Below the pieces are notes generated by a model. The model saw nothing but the letters and a program-made list of their open reading frames with translations. It did not search any database and was not told the origin of the DNA. 64,000 nt of DNA from Bacillus sp. ISL-37 (GTDB lineage: Bacteria; Bacillota; Bacilli; Bacillales; Cytobacillaceae). Made by a program: the position numbers and the translations under genes. The first letter of the stretch is position 1. Every line of letters begins with the position of its first letter. This document shows, one piece after another, positions 42,845-50,111 of the stretch. The DNA lies in assembly GCF_018613315.1 (NCBI RefSeq), contig NZ_JAGGQL010000004.1, positions 85,897-149,896 of the forward strand. Direction: 5' to 3'.

Positions 42845-44647
42845 GTGCTCACCATTACGGACATTAACGGAAACACCGAAGGACTCACCGGCTACAAATC
42901 GTTAAAACGATACCGAAACGTCAGCGGCGAAAAGTCGTTGGCGTTTTTTGTTATGCCGACGCAACAAAACGATCACTCCTTCGAAATAGTTGCCGAAGAG
43001 TCAATCGTCGAATTTGACGGCGAGCCTTACCGCATCAAGCAAATCGCCGAAAAGCCGAAAGGTCAAACGTATGTCAAAGAAGTCGTCGCGCTACACACGT
43101 TCTTCGATTTAATCGACGATCATAAATACGAATTGCACAACGGTCCGCTCACGTTCACAGCGGCGCTCGACTTCGTGCTCGGCGGCACTGGCTATACGTG
43201 GAGTATTGTCGATTCCTTTTTGGCGCAAAACTGGCAAAACTTCGGCGACAACAATCGCCTGTCGCTTTTGCAAGACGTAGTAAAACGATACGGCGCGGAA
43301 TTTTCGCTGGTCGGAACGCACTTAACTTTTCGCAAACGAATCGGCAACGCGACAGACTTCCAATTTCGATATAACTACAATGTTAAAACGCTCGCTCGCG
43401 ATGTCAATACAAATAACCTTTCGACGTATATCAAGGGCTACGGCAAGCAAAACGAAGACGGTACTTACGTAGTTGAGTCGGAATATACGTCGCCTAACGC
43501 AAGCACTTTCGGAATAAGACACGCCAAGCCGGTACGCGACGAACGCTATACAACGCTTGACGGCTTAAACGAGCGCCTTGTCGCCGAGCTTCAAGACACG
43601 CCGGAAATTTCCATAACGGTCGACTTTGCCGACATGAGGCGGGCGGGCTACCCTTACGATGTGCCAAGCGAAGGCGACGACGTGTTCTTGATTTACGAGC
43701 CGATGGGCATTGACGTTGAAGCGCGCGCAATGGAAATCACGGAACTGTTTACGGAAGGCAGCGACTTGCCGATTAAGACCGAAGTAACTATCGCCAATTT
43801 GCGGAGCTCAGTTATCGACCGGTGGGCTGACACGGAAAAGCAAGTGCGCGACATGATTGGTTCGGACGGCAAGGTGAAAATCGACATCCTCGACGCAGCC
43901 GTACAGCGTGCAACCGAAGCGTTAAAGTCGGCGCAGACAGAGCTCGAATTCAATAACGGCATTATCGCGCGGGCGAAAGACAACCCGAACCACCTCGTTT
44001 TAATTACTAGCGCAGGTATTGGCGTCAGTACGGACGGAGGCAACACGTTCACCGAGGCGATTACACACATGGGCGTAAATACAAGCGTCCTAACGGCGGG
44101 GCAGATAGATGCAAACCTAATAACTGTGATGGGCGGTACCCTTGACGCTTATTCGCTGATTGACGCAAACGGTCTTTACGTTAAAGGCGGCGCGGTGTCA
44201 ATCGAACGACCGGACGGCTTCGTGCAAGTCGATAACGGCATACCGCAGAATGATTTCGCAATCGTAGGCGCCGAGCCTCCGTTTACATCGGGCGCCGTAG
44301 CCGTTCAAGGCATTTGGTGGGCGACGAGTTCGGCAACACCGTCGGACTGCCAGTTTTATACGTTTAAGCATGACGCGCGTTATTTAAAGGTAGTCGTCGG
44401 AATGTACTGCGCAAATGCTGCGGCTGGCTCTCGTATATCCGTCGTTGATATAACTGGCAACACTTTGGTGCAACGAGTTACCTACGACACAAGCAACGCG
44501 TCAGACCTGGCGAAGTTCGGCGAAACATTGACGGTCGACCTTGGTACGCCGACGGGTGAAATGCGCAGTATTTACGTTCGATTGAATACTGGTACCGGAG
44601 GCAATAACGCGTATGGGCGTGTGATTTCGATGCGAAAGGAGGGGTAG
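42845..44647 (+). CDS. Prophage tail endopeptidase (Tal)
   Basis: 600 residues. The N-terminal 340 residues match the tail-associated Prophage_tail/Tal family: DEPYRIKQIAE-like segment EFDGEPYRIKQIAEKPKGQTYVKEVVALHTFFDLIDD, LDFVLGGTGYTW, NNRLSLLQDVVKRYGAEFSLVGTHLTFRKRIG, STYIKGYGKQNEDGTYVVESEYTSPN. The C-terminal part (about 350-600) is a trimeric-fibre-like extension ending in a beta-sandwich. It forms the tail tip and may cut the wall during entry. GTG start with ACGGAGGTG upstream. Confidence 0.88.
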   Translation: MLTITDINGNTEGLTGYKSLKRYRNVSGEKSLAFFVMPTQQNDHSFEIVAEESIVEFDGEPYRIKQIAEKPKGQTYVKEVVALHTFFDLIDDHKYELHNGPLTFTAALDFVLGGTGYTWSIVDSFLAQNWQNFGDNNRLSLLQDVVKRYGAEFSLVGTHLTFRKRIGNATDFQFRYNYNVKTLARDVNTNNLSTYIKGYGKQNEDGTYVVESEYTSPNASTFGIRHAKPVRDERYTTLDGLNERLVAELQDTPEISITVDFADMRRAGYPYDVPSEGDDVFLIYEPMGIDVEARAMEITELFTEGSDLPIKTEVTIANLRSSVIDRWADTEKQVRDMIGSDGKVKIDILDAAVQRATEALKSAQTELEFNNGIIARAKDNPNHLVLITSAGIGVSTDGGNTFTEAITHMGVNTSVLTAGQIDANLITVMGGTLDAYSLIDANGLYVKGGAVSIERPDGFVQVDNGIPQNDFAIVGAEPPFTSGAVAVQGIWWATSSATPSDCQFYTFKHDARYLKVVVGMYCANAAAGSRISVVDITGNTLVQRVTYDTSNASDLAKFGETLTVDLGTPTGEMRSIYVRLNTGTGGNNAYGRVISMRKEG

Positions 44648-44649
44648 AC

Positions 44650-44835
44650 GTGAATATTCTCGTTTATTGCGACACTGATAACGACGGAAATATTATCGAC
44701 GCTTTAATAGGCGCAAATATAATTCCGTCCCGTCAGTACGATTACTTTTTCTTTTCGACCGATGCCGGAGTCTTGGAAGACATTGCGCAGTACAAAGTAA
44801 ACGCCGGCGGTAGAGTGTTGGAAAGGAGGGCGTAA
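44650..44835 (+). CDS. Small phage protein in the tail-lysis junction
   Basis: 61 residues starting MNILVYCDTDNDGNIIDALIGANIIPSRQYDYFFF. Short proteins in this place are common (XkdX-like position). No domain recognised. GTG start 3 bp after the Tal stop; the next gene starts 3 bp after its own stop. Confidence 0.55.
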   Translation: MNILVYCDTDNDGNIIDALIGANIIPSRQYDYFFFSTDAGVLEDIAQYKVNAGGRVLERRA

Positions 44836-44837
44836 GC

Positions 44838-45125
44838 ATGTCGGAACCGACAAATCGCGACTGGATGGAAATTCGCGAATGGTTAGTGCGGATTGACACG
44901 AAAGTGGATTATCTGACGGAAGTCAAAACGAAGGCGGAGCGAGCGGAAGCGAAAGCGGATAAGGCGTTGCAGAAATCCGACGACCACGCGGAAAGTTTAT
45001 CGGAAATGAAGGAAGACTTTCGGAAGGAAATCGACGGAATCAAAACGACGAGCAGATGGGCGATTGGCTTAACTGTGACTTCGATTCTAACAGCGACCGG
45101 AATCATCGTGGCAATCGTTTTTTAA
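44838..45125 (+). CDS. Hemolysin XhlA family protein
   Basis: 95 residues: WMEIREWLVRIDTKVDYLTEVKTKAERAEAKADKALQKSDDHAES, a coiled coil, then WAIGLTVTSILTATGIIVAIVF, one C-terminal transmembrane helix. XhlA of PBSX acts with the holin and amidase in lysis. First gene of the lysis cassette. Confidence 0.88.
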   Translation: MSEPTNRDWMEIREWLVRIDTKVDYLTEVKTKAERAEAKADKALQKSDDHAESLSEMKEDFRKEIDGIKTTSRWAIGLTVTSILTATGIIVAIVF

Positions 45126-45216
45126 TCCGCAGTCGGCTAACCGTGCTTACGCCTAGCAATCGAAAATACGGCGCCGACCTTACGGATAATTATAAACGAA
45201 AGGGAGCGGACATACA

Positions 45217-45933
45217 ATGAAAAAATTAGCGGTGATGATTTGCGCAGGACACGGCTACTCAACGCCCGGAAAACGCAGTCCCGATGGAATGAGAGAATAC
45301 GAATTTAATCGCCGAGTTGCCGAAGTGATGAAAGCGGAGCTTGAAAAATACGAAGGCGTGACGGTCTATTTTGCGCATGACGATTCGCGCGACGTGCCGT
45401 TGAAAGAGCGCACCGACAAGGCGAACAAACTAGGTGTCGATGTTTACGTCAGCATTCACGCCAACGCCTTTAACGGAAAGATGGGCAGTCATGGCGGTAT
45501 CGATACGTTTATCTACAAAACTTCGCCGAAGGAAGCGAAAGCGCTCGCCGACGTGATCCAGCGCAATTTGATTAGCGCAACAGGCTTGCGGAACCGAGGC
45601 GTCAAGACGGCGGACTTTCACGTGCTACGCGAAACGCATATGACGGCGGTGCTTATCGAGCATGGCTTTATGGATTCGACGACTGACTTGCCGAAACTGA
45701 AATCGGACGCTTATCGCAAGCTTTGTGGCGAAACGAATGCGAAGTCATTGGCGCAATTCTACGGTTTAAAGCGCAAGCCTGCCCCAGCGCCAGCACCGAA
45801 GAAAGACGTATTTTATCGCGTAGTCACCGGCTCATTCAACGACAAGGAAAACGCTGAACGAAGAGTCGCCGAACTGAAAAAAGCCGGCTTCGATTCGTTC
45901 TTGATGGCGTATAAAAAGGAGGATGCGAAGTAA
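45217..45933 (+). CDS. N-acetylmuramoyl-L-alanine amidase (Amidase_3) with SPOR-type C-terminus
   Basis: 238-residue endolysin. Amidase_3 catalytic domain with zinc ligands His in ICAGHGYS, Glu in MREYEFNRRV, His in SIHANAF, and catalytic Glu in LIEHGFMDS. A KRKPAPAPAPKK linker leads to a C-terminal SPOR-like domain (VFYRVVTGSFNDKENAERRVAELKKAGFDSFLMAYKKED) that would bind denuded peptidoglycan. No signal peptide, so release depends on the holin. Stop overlaps the holin start by one base (TAATG). Confidence 0.93.
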   Translation: MKKLAVMICAGHGYSTPGKRSPDGMREYEFNRRVAEVMKAELEKYEGVTVYFAHDDSRDVPLKERTDKANKLGVDVYVSIHANAFNGKMGSHGGIDTFIYKTSPKEAKALADVIQRNLISATGLRNRGVKTADFHVLRETHMTAVLIEHGFMDSTTDLPKLKSDAYRKLCGETNAKSLAQFYGLKRKPAPAPAPKKDVFYRVVTGSFNDKENAERRVAELKKAGFDSFLMAYKKEDAK

Positions 45934-46121
45934 TGGAACGATTTAGAAATTACGCATTGTGGGTAGCGCTCGCAGCTCTTGGCGGATTAATTTTAAACGA
46001 CGCGGGTTTAGTGGCGCCGGAAAAGTATCAGGAATATGTCGATATGATTTTCGCAGTGCTGATTGCGGCGGGTATCATTAACAATCCGGCAAATGGGCGC
46101 GGTTTCAAAGACGAAGAGTAA
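45933..46121 (+). CDS. Phage holin (phi LC3 family type)
   Basis: 62 residues. Two transmembrane segments (YALWVALAALGGLILNDAG and MIFAVLIAAGIINNP) and a polar C-terminus with NPANGRGFKDEE, the typical end of this holin family. It would permeabilise the membrane and release the amidase. Overlaps the amidase stop. Confidence 0.88.
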   Translation: MERFRNYALWVALAALGGLILNDAGLVAPEKYQEYVDMIFAVLIAAGIINNPANGRGFKDEE

Positions 46122-46147
46122 GCAAAATTTAACGGAGGTGTTTATCG

Positions 46148-46546
46148 ATGGCTTTAAAAATCGCTAAAAACGCAGGGCTGACGGATATTGTTTCGACAGG
46201 TGACGGCTCGAACGCAATCACAACGCAACACCCTATCGGCGGAAGTACGCAAGAAATGAAGCTTTACTTGTTCAACGACAGCGCGGCGGAACGATTCGAA
46301 AATATTACGATTGATCCGACCGACAGTGTTTCGACGGACGAATCGACGTGGATTCAAGTGGCGCCGGATAATGGCGGAGTGGCAGGCACGTATCAAACGG
46401 CTGGGGCTGCGCTGACAATGGCGAATATTTCGGACAGCAACGTAGGGAAGCCATTTTGGGTGCGCGTGACGACGCCGGCGGTGGGTAGCGTTCAGAATAA
46501 GACCGACATTAAATTAACGGTTAATTTCCGTAAATTTGCGGTGTAA
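46148..46546 (+). CDS. Phage structural protein, beta-sandwich type
   Basis: 132 residues, beta-rich: LTDIVSTGDGSNAITTQHPIGGSTQEMKLYLFNDSAAERFENITIDPTD, VGKPFWVRVTTPAVGSVQNKTDIKLTVNFRKFAV. Proteins of this type are associated with tail fibres or baseplates. It lies 26 bp after the holin gene, so fibre genes continue beyond lysis genes. AACGGAGGTG precedes ATG. Confidence 0.6.
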   Translation: MALKIAKNAGLTDIVSTGDGSNAITTQHPIGGSTQEMKLYLFNDSAAERFENITIDPTDSVSTDESTWIQVAPDNGGVAGTYQTAGAALTMANISDSNVGKPFWVRVTTPAVGSVQNKTDIKLTVNFRKFAV

Positions 46547-46548
46547 AT

Positions 46549-47733
46549 ATGGCTATCTATTTGCAGTTTGACGGTGTGGATGATTATGTCTTAACACCTT
46601 CTTCTCTAACATTTAACCGTATTGAGTTAATCCATAAACCTAGATACATCTCAAACGGAGGCGCTTCACCCACAGGGTGGGTGCCGTTTATTAGAACAGT
46701 AGCCACTGATACAAGACTTAATAAAAACGATTGGTCACAATTAGAATTTACCAACTTAACCGACTATGTTATTGATGGCGTTGTTTACAATACCCAACCG
46801 CTAATGATAGAGGGTGTTATGCCATACGATAAAAAACAATCTCTGTTTTTAAACTTGTCTACGCTAATTACGGATGCCACTTATTTCTATTCAAATAGAG
46901 GCTCTGGGAATCACATGGCGGGAGATATATATGATATTAAATTCTACAACGGTGCAATCCTAGTCGCTCACTACGATACGTCAACAGGCACAGTCCAAGA
47001 CCAAAGCGGAAACGGAAACCACGCAACGCTAACAGGAGGCACATGGCTAGACGATGGCGCAGGCGGTGGAGATACAGGCACAGACGGAACGACTGCGTTC
47101 GACCTACGCCAATCCATCTACGAATCTGCATTAACGCAAGCCGACACGAAGCAAATCGCATACGCAGACGGCACACTAGCGACCGACCTACGCCAGCTTC
47201 TCTACGCTGACCAATCGCAAGCCACCGACACACGAATCGCCATTTACCAAGACGGCGCTTCAGCGCAAGACACGGCGCAAGTCCTTTACGAAATGTCATC
47301 GGCTGCCTTCGATACGCTTCAAGAAATCTTTAACGATGGCCAAGTCGGAGCCACGCCGTTCGATATTCGCGTTCGATTATACGAAGACAACTCGGCGCAG
47401 CTCGACACGGCACAAGCGGTCTATGACGGCGGGCTATTACGTTATGACGTGGCGCAAGTAATCTACGAATCTAACACAGCGGTCGCAGACGTCAAGGCGG
47501 TCATTTACGCAGACTCGGCGCTTAGAGCCGACGCCATGCAAACGATATACGCCGACGGCACATTTGACGCCGACACACTTCAGCGCATACTTGCGGAATT
47601 TTCGGAATACAGCGAAGTCGTGCGAATTGTGCTCGAAATCACACAGCGCCGGCGCGATACGTTGGCAATAACGCAACAGCAAAGCGAAGCTCTCGAAATC
47701 GTTCAGCGGCGCACAATCGAATTAAATTTATAG
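46549..47733 (+). CDS. Tail adhesin: LamG-like domain followed by twelve 14-residue repeats
   Basis: 394 residues. Residues 1-170 resemble a concanavalin/LamG-type carbohydrate-binding jelly roll (YLQFDGVDDYVLTPSS, AGDIYDIKFYNGAILVAHYDTSTGTVQDQSGNGNHATLTGGTW). A GAGGGDTGTDG hinge follows. From residue 185 (base 47101) come about twelve tandem 14-residue repeats with consensus D-[TLV]-x-Q-x-[IL]-Y-x-D-G-x-x-x-A, then a helical end with R/Q-rich LEITQRRRDTLAITQQQSEALEIVQRRTIEL. DNA for the first domain is AT-rich, the repeats GC-rich. Starts 2 bp after the previous stop. Confidence 0.7.
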   Translation: MAIYLQFDGVDDYVLTPSSLTFNRIELIHKPRYISNGGASPTGWVPFIRTVATDTRLNKNDWSQLEFTNLTDYVIDGVVYNTQPLMIEGVMPYDKKQSLFLNLSTLITDATYFYSNRGSGNHMAGDIYDIKFYNGAILVAHYDTSTGTVQDQSGNGNHATLTGGTWLDDGAGGGDTGTDGTTAFDLRQSIYESALTQADTKQIAYADGTLATDLRQLLYADQSQATDTRIAIYQDGASAQDTAQVLYEMSSAAFDTLQEIFNDGQVGATPFDIRVRLYEDNSAQLDTAQAVYDGGLLRYDVAQVIYESNTAVADVKAVIYADSALRADAMQTIYADGTFDADTLQRILAEFSEYSEVVRIVLEITQRRRDTLAITQQQSEALEIVQRRTIELNL

Positions 47734-47747
47734 CGGGGGTGTTTTAC

Positions 47748-48044
47748 ATGGCGGATATTAAAATCGGCGACAATGGTACGGTGCTTCAGTTTCCGATCGT
47801 TGACGGCGGTGTGGAGGTTTCGCTTGCGGGCGCGAGCGTTGACATCGTCATCAAGGCGGGCGACAGGCGTTTGGTCAAACCGGCGAACATCAGCGACCCA
47901 AGCGCCGGCATTTGCGAAGTGACGCTCGGCGCCGACGATTTGGCAAGCGCTGGTCTTTACGTTGTGCAAGGCGTTGTTAAGTTGCCGAACGGAAAAGAAT
48001 TCGCAAGCGACGTCGTAAGGTTCAGCGTGAGCGGTCGGATTTAA
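47748..48044 (+). CDS. Baseplate upper protein (BppU N-terminal type)
   Basis: 98 residues: ADIKIGDNGTVLQFPIVDGGVEVSLAGASVDIVIKAGDRRLVKPANISDPSAGICEVTLGADDLASAGLYVVQGVVKLPNGKEFASDVVRFSV. This matches the Ig-like BppU N-terminal domain that anchors receptor-binding proteins in lactococcal-type baseplates. Only the domain itself is present. ATG at 47748 with GGGGGTG upstream. Confidence 0.78.
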   Translation: MADIKIGDNGTVLQFPIVDGGVEVSLAGASVDIVIKAGDRRLVKPANISDPSAGICEVTLGADDLASAGLYVVQGVVKLPNGKEFASDVVRFSVSGRI

Positions 48045-48059
48045 TATTTTCGGAAGATT

Positions 48060-48076
48060 GGCGAAACTTTTTCGCC
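48060..48076 (+). terminator. Hairpin after the late operon
   Basis: GGCGAAA (48060-48066) with TTTCGCC (48070-48076); the following T-tract is weak (TGTCTTTC). Confidence 0.4.
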
Positions 48077-48080
48077 TGTC

Positions 48081-48109
48081 TTTCGTATACATAACCGATA
48101 TGGTATAAT
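48081..48109 (+). promoter_or_regulatory. Promoter with extended -10 element
   Basis: TGGTATAAT: perfect TATAAT at 48104-48109 with the TGn extension; the -35 (TTTCGT, 48081-48086, 17-bp spacing) is poor. It lies 31 bp before the next ATG and starts the accessory region. Confidence 0.6.
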
Positions 48110-48139
48110 ACGGTAAATAAACGATTCGGAGGCGGTAAC

Positions 48140-48223
48140 ATGAACGAAGCACAAACGGTTAATTTCGCCACACTCAACGTCAAACGCAAAACAGGCTTCA
48201 CGCATGGATTCGGTCGCCGATGA
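48140..48223 (+). CDS. 27-residue peptide
   Basis: ATG 7 nt after GGAGG and just downstream of a good promoter. Product is basic and ends KRKTGFTHGFGRR. Its stop overlaps the start of the next frame (ATGA at 48220-48223). It may be a real peptide or a leader that couples translation. Confidence 0.35.
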   Translation: MNEAQTVNFATLNVKRKTGFTHGFGRR

Positions 48224-48384
48224 TCGTTAGGAAAAGAATGGCGCCGAAGATTACGCCGGGTGAGCCGAGAGTAAATGCGACTACGAAATTATACAAAAGG
48301 CGGGTTTATTACGGCTGCCTAGTTTTGTTAGCTGGTGCGAATAAGCATCGGCTTTTTTATTTGCGCAAATATGACGAAGATTAG
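48220..48384 (+). CDS. 54-residue basic peptide overlapping the previous frame
   Basis: Starts in the ATGA overlap and ends at 48384. Very basic (MIVRKRMAPKITPGEPRVNATTKLYKRRVYYG), with a short hydrophobic GCLVLLAGA. A terminator-like stem with T-run (48332-48360) falls within its 3' half, which argues that the frame could be accidental. Confidence 0.3.
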   Translation: MIVRKRMAPKITPGEPRVNATTKLYKRRVYYGCLVLLAGANKHRLFYLRKYDED

Positions 48385-48466
48385 ACGCAATAAACACGCT
48401 GGAATTTTTTTACACAAGGCGAAACTTTTGCGGTATGATAGGCGTAAGTATAGTCGAGGAGGAGAT

Positions 48467-48799
48467 ATGATGGAGGTCTTACGAGGGAAAAACGGCGTCA
48501 TTTTACTAAGCGTTTTAATGGTGTGTATTGCTGGAATTATTATTGCGATGGTATTAAAAGACAAGCGGGAAAACGATCCCGTCAGTCTGGCGAACCAGCT
48601 ACGAGATGCCTATACGGCAGAATATGGCGTGACTCCGGTTATCAGCATTTATGCGGACGAATTATCGAAGAATCAATCGGAAACTATTTCGAAAGATATT
48701 GCGAAAAGAATAGACGTTGAAATCCAGGAAGACGAGGATAGGTTATCGGTAATTGACTTAGGAAATAACATAATATTTTCGACTATACATGCGGAGTAA
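48467..48799 (+). CDS. Small membrane-anchored accessory protein
   Basis: 110 residues. One N-terminal transmembrane helix (GVILLSVLMVCIAGIIIAMVL) and an acidic soluble domain of about 75 residues. Strong GAGGAGGAG ribosome binding site. Located in the accessory end of the prophage, where exclusion or lysogenic-conversion genes are common; the function is not known. Confidence 0.6.
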   Translation: MMEVLRGKNGVILLSVLMVCIAGIIIAMVLKDKRENDPVSLANQLRDAYTAEYGVTPVISIYADELSKNQSETISKDIAKRIDVEIQEDEDRLSVIDLGNNIIFSTIHAE

Positions 48800-48905
48800 T
48801 AATTACTTGTGCACAAGAAGTCGGCGATATTAATTAGGAAATTCTTGAAACCTTTCATTATTGAATCCGTACATAGTAAGCATTAATATTGAAAGGAATG
48901 GTAGA

Positions 48906-49349
48906 ATGGTAACTTACGATCTAGGTAATATTGCTGATTGGCTTTCCGGGATCGGAACCATTGCCGCAGTTATAACAGCCTTGTATTTATCTAAGAAAGA
49001 GACTAAGCCTAGAGCACGGGTTTTCGCATCTTATAGTTATGCGGTGTTTGGGTCAGAACTATCAAGAGAACCATTTCGAATTAACGCGAAAATAGTAAAT
49101 CAAGGTTTGGTACCTATACACATAACAGAATGTACTATTAAGTTCGGAAAGGAAAGGCTCAATTACATCGACGGAAGCACAAACGTGGATAAACTCTTGG
49201 GGCCTGGCGAGTATTATGAACACTCTTTACTATTCGAGCCGTTAAAGAGGCTATTAGTAAGTAAAAATATAAGGAGTTACAAAACAAAAATTTACTTTCT
49301 AGATGCCAGTGGAAAAAGATACAACGCGAAAATAAACTTGCATTATTGA
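48906..49349 (+). CDS. Membrane-anchored accessory protein
   Basis: 147 residues. An N-terminal membrane segment (IADWLSGIGTIAAVITALYLSKKE) and a beta-rich soluble domain (RARVFASYSYAVFGSELSREPFRINAKIVNQGLVPIHITECTIKFG ... LLGPGEYYEHSLLF). The same layout occurs in many small unannotated proteins of mobile elements. DNA is AT-rich compared with the structural genes. ATG at 48906 has AAAGGA upstream; earlier in-frame starts lack a site. Confidence 0.6.
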   Translation: MVTYDLGNIADWLSGIGTIAAVITALYLSKKETKPRARVFASYSYAVFGSELSREPFRINAKIVNQGLVPIHITECTIKFGKERLNYIDGSTNVDKLLGPGEYYEHSLLFEPLKRLLVSKNIRSYKTKIYFLDASGKRYNAKINLHY

Positions 49350-49389
49350 CTTAGGCTGCCGTTCAGGTGGCTTTTTTTGTATAGATTAT

Positions 49390-49403
49390 CGTACATATGT
49401 TCG
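49390..49403 (+). promoter_or_regulatory. LexA (SOS)-type box before the YolD-like gene
   Basis: CGTACATATGTTCG, one mismatch to the consensus and the exact reverse complement of the box at 14679-14692. A perfect TATAAT (49406-49411) begins 3 bp further on, so LexA binding would cover the promoter. Confidence 0.65.
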
Positions 49404-49442
49404 TGTATAATAACAGTAAATACTTCGAAAGGATTGGCCGCA

Positions 49443-49781
49443 ATGAGAATCCGAGATCGTGGAAAGATTAAATGGCAGGGCGCCTTGTTTGCGCCAGAAC
49501 ACCGGACGATGCTGCGAGAATTAGCGCGAGATGAATTGCGCCAGGCAAAGCCGATAATTGACGAATATGAACTCGAAGAGATTGACCGGCGGATATGTTA
49601 CGCGATGGAGTATACTCTTCCGGTAGTGATTTCGATGTGGCAGGAAGGCTTTACATACGAAGAAAAAGGGTACGTACATTATTCCGACCCTTTGCTAAAG
49701 GAAATACGGATCAAGGCGGAGGACGGCAGTGTTATACGAATTAAGATAGCGGACATTGTGGCGGTGGAGGTTAACGAATAA
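49443..49781 (+). CDS. YolD-like protein
   Basis: 112 residues of the YolD-like family (PF08863 type): MRIRDRGKIKWQGALFAPEHRTMLRELARDE and a C-terminal beta domain YVHYSDPLLKEIRIKAEDGSVIRIKIADIVAVEVNE. In Bacillus, YolD proteins are usually SOS-induced and paired with UvrX/DinB-type polymerases. Here there is no polymerase gene next to it, but a LexA-like box precedes it. Last gene before attR. Confidence 0.85.
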   Translation: MRIRDRGKIKWQGALFAPEHRTMLRELARDELRQAKPIIDEYELEEIDRRICYAMEYTLPVVISMWQEGFTYEEKGYVHYSDPLLKEIRIKAEDGSVIRIKIADIVAVEVNE

Positions 49782-49904
49782 CTTTCGCTTGTACTCCGGA
49801 CTTCGTTTGGGTAATATGTAGTTAACGGAATACATCGCTTCGAAAGAGCGCTGTTAACAATCCATCCGAACAAAAACAATCGTCCAATAACGGGTCAAAC
49901 CGTT

Positions 49905-49925
49905 GATATTACTGCGTTTAAGCTA
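49905..49925 (+). repeat. Candidate integrase arm-type site, right
   Basis: Near match to 13356-13375, in the same orientation, ending 12 bp before the attR core. Confidence 0.45.
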
Positions 49926-49937
49926 CCGTAAACATTA

Positions 49938-50006
49938 GCGGCGGATTCACAATCGAAAACCCGAACGCGATCGCATCATGCGGATGCGGTTCTAGTTTCA
50001 AGACAG
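49938..50006 (+). repeat. attR, 69-bp core
   Basis: Perfect copy of 13218-13286. Confidence 0.95.
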
Positions 50007-50038
50007 CGACACGCGAAGGAACACCAGAAGAATGTTAA
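49938..50038 (+). pseudogene. yutM: Displaced native 3' end of yutM
   Basis: In frame, the attR core continues into ATREGTPEEC and a TAA stop at 50036-50038. This is the original C-terminus of the chromosomal gene, cut off from its start by the prophage. It has no start signal and would be restored on excision. Confidence 0.9.
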
Positions 50039-50050
50039 ACTAAAAACAAA

Positions 50051-50078
50051 AAGCAAGGTCCGCGGACCTTGCTTTTTT
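50051..50078 (+). terminator. Native yutM/yumC bidirectional terminator
   Basis: AAGCAAGGTCCG (50051-50062) is followed directly by its complement (50063-50074), flanked by A on the left and seven T on the right. Confidence 0.85.
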
Positions 50079-50111
50079 TGCATAAAGAGAAGCGCTTGCG
50101 CTTTTCCGTTT

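Larger units (their letters stand above)
13218..50006 (+). mobile_element. Complete siphovirus-type prophage integrated in yutM
   Basis: The element is bounded by a perfect 69-bp direct repeat, with one copy of unit length 36,720 bp between equivalent positions. It carries an integrase next to attL, a divergent repressor/early switch, replication-type genes, a full packaging, head, tail and lysis set and an accessory right end. All structural genes are on the + strand; only six shorter genes are on the reverse strand or divergent. No truncation or disabling frameshift was found in core genes, so it is probably inducible. Confidence 0.97.
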
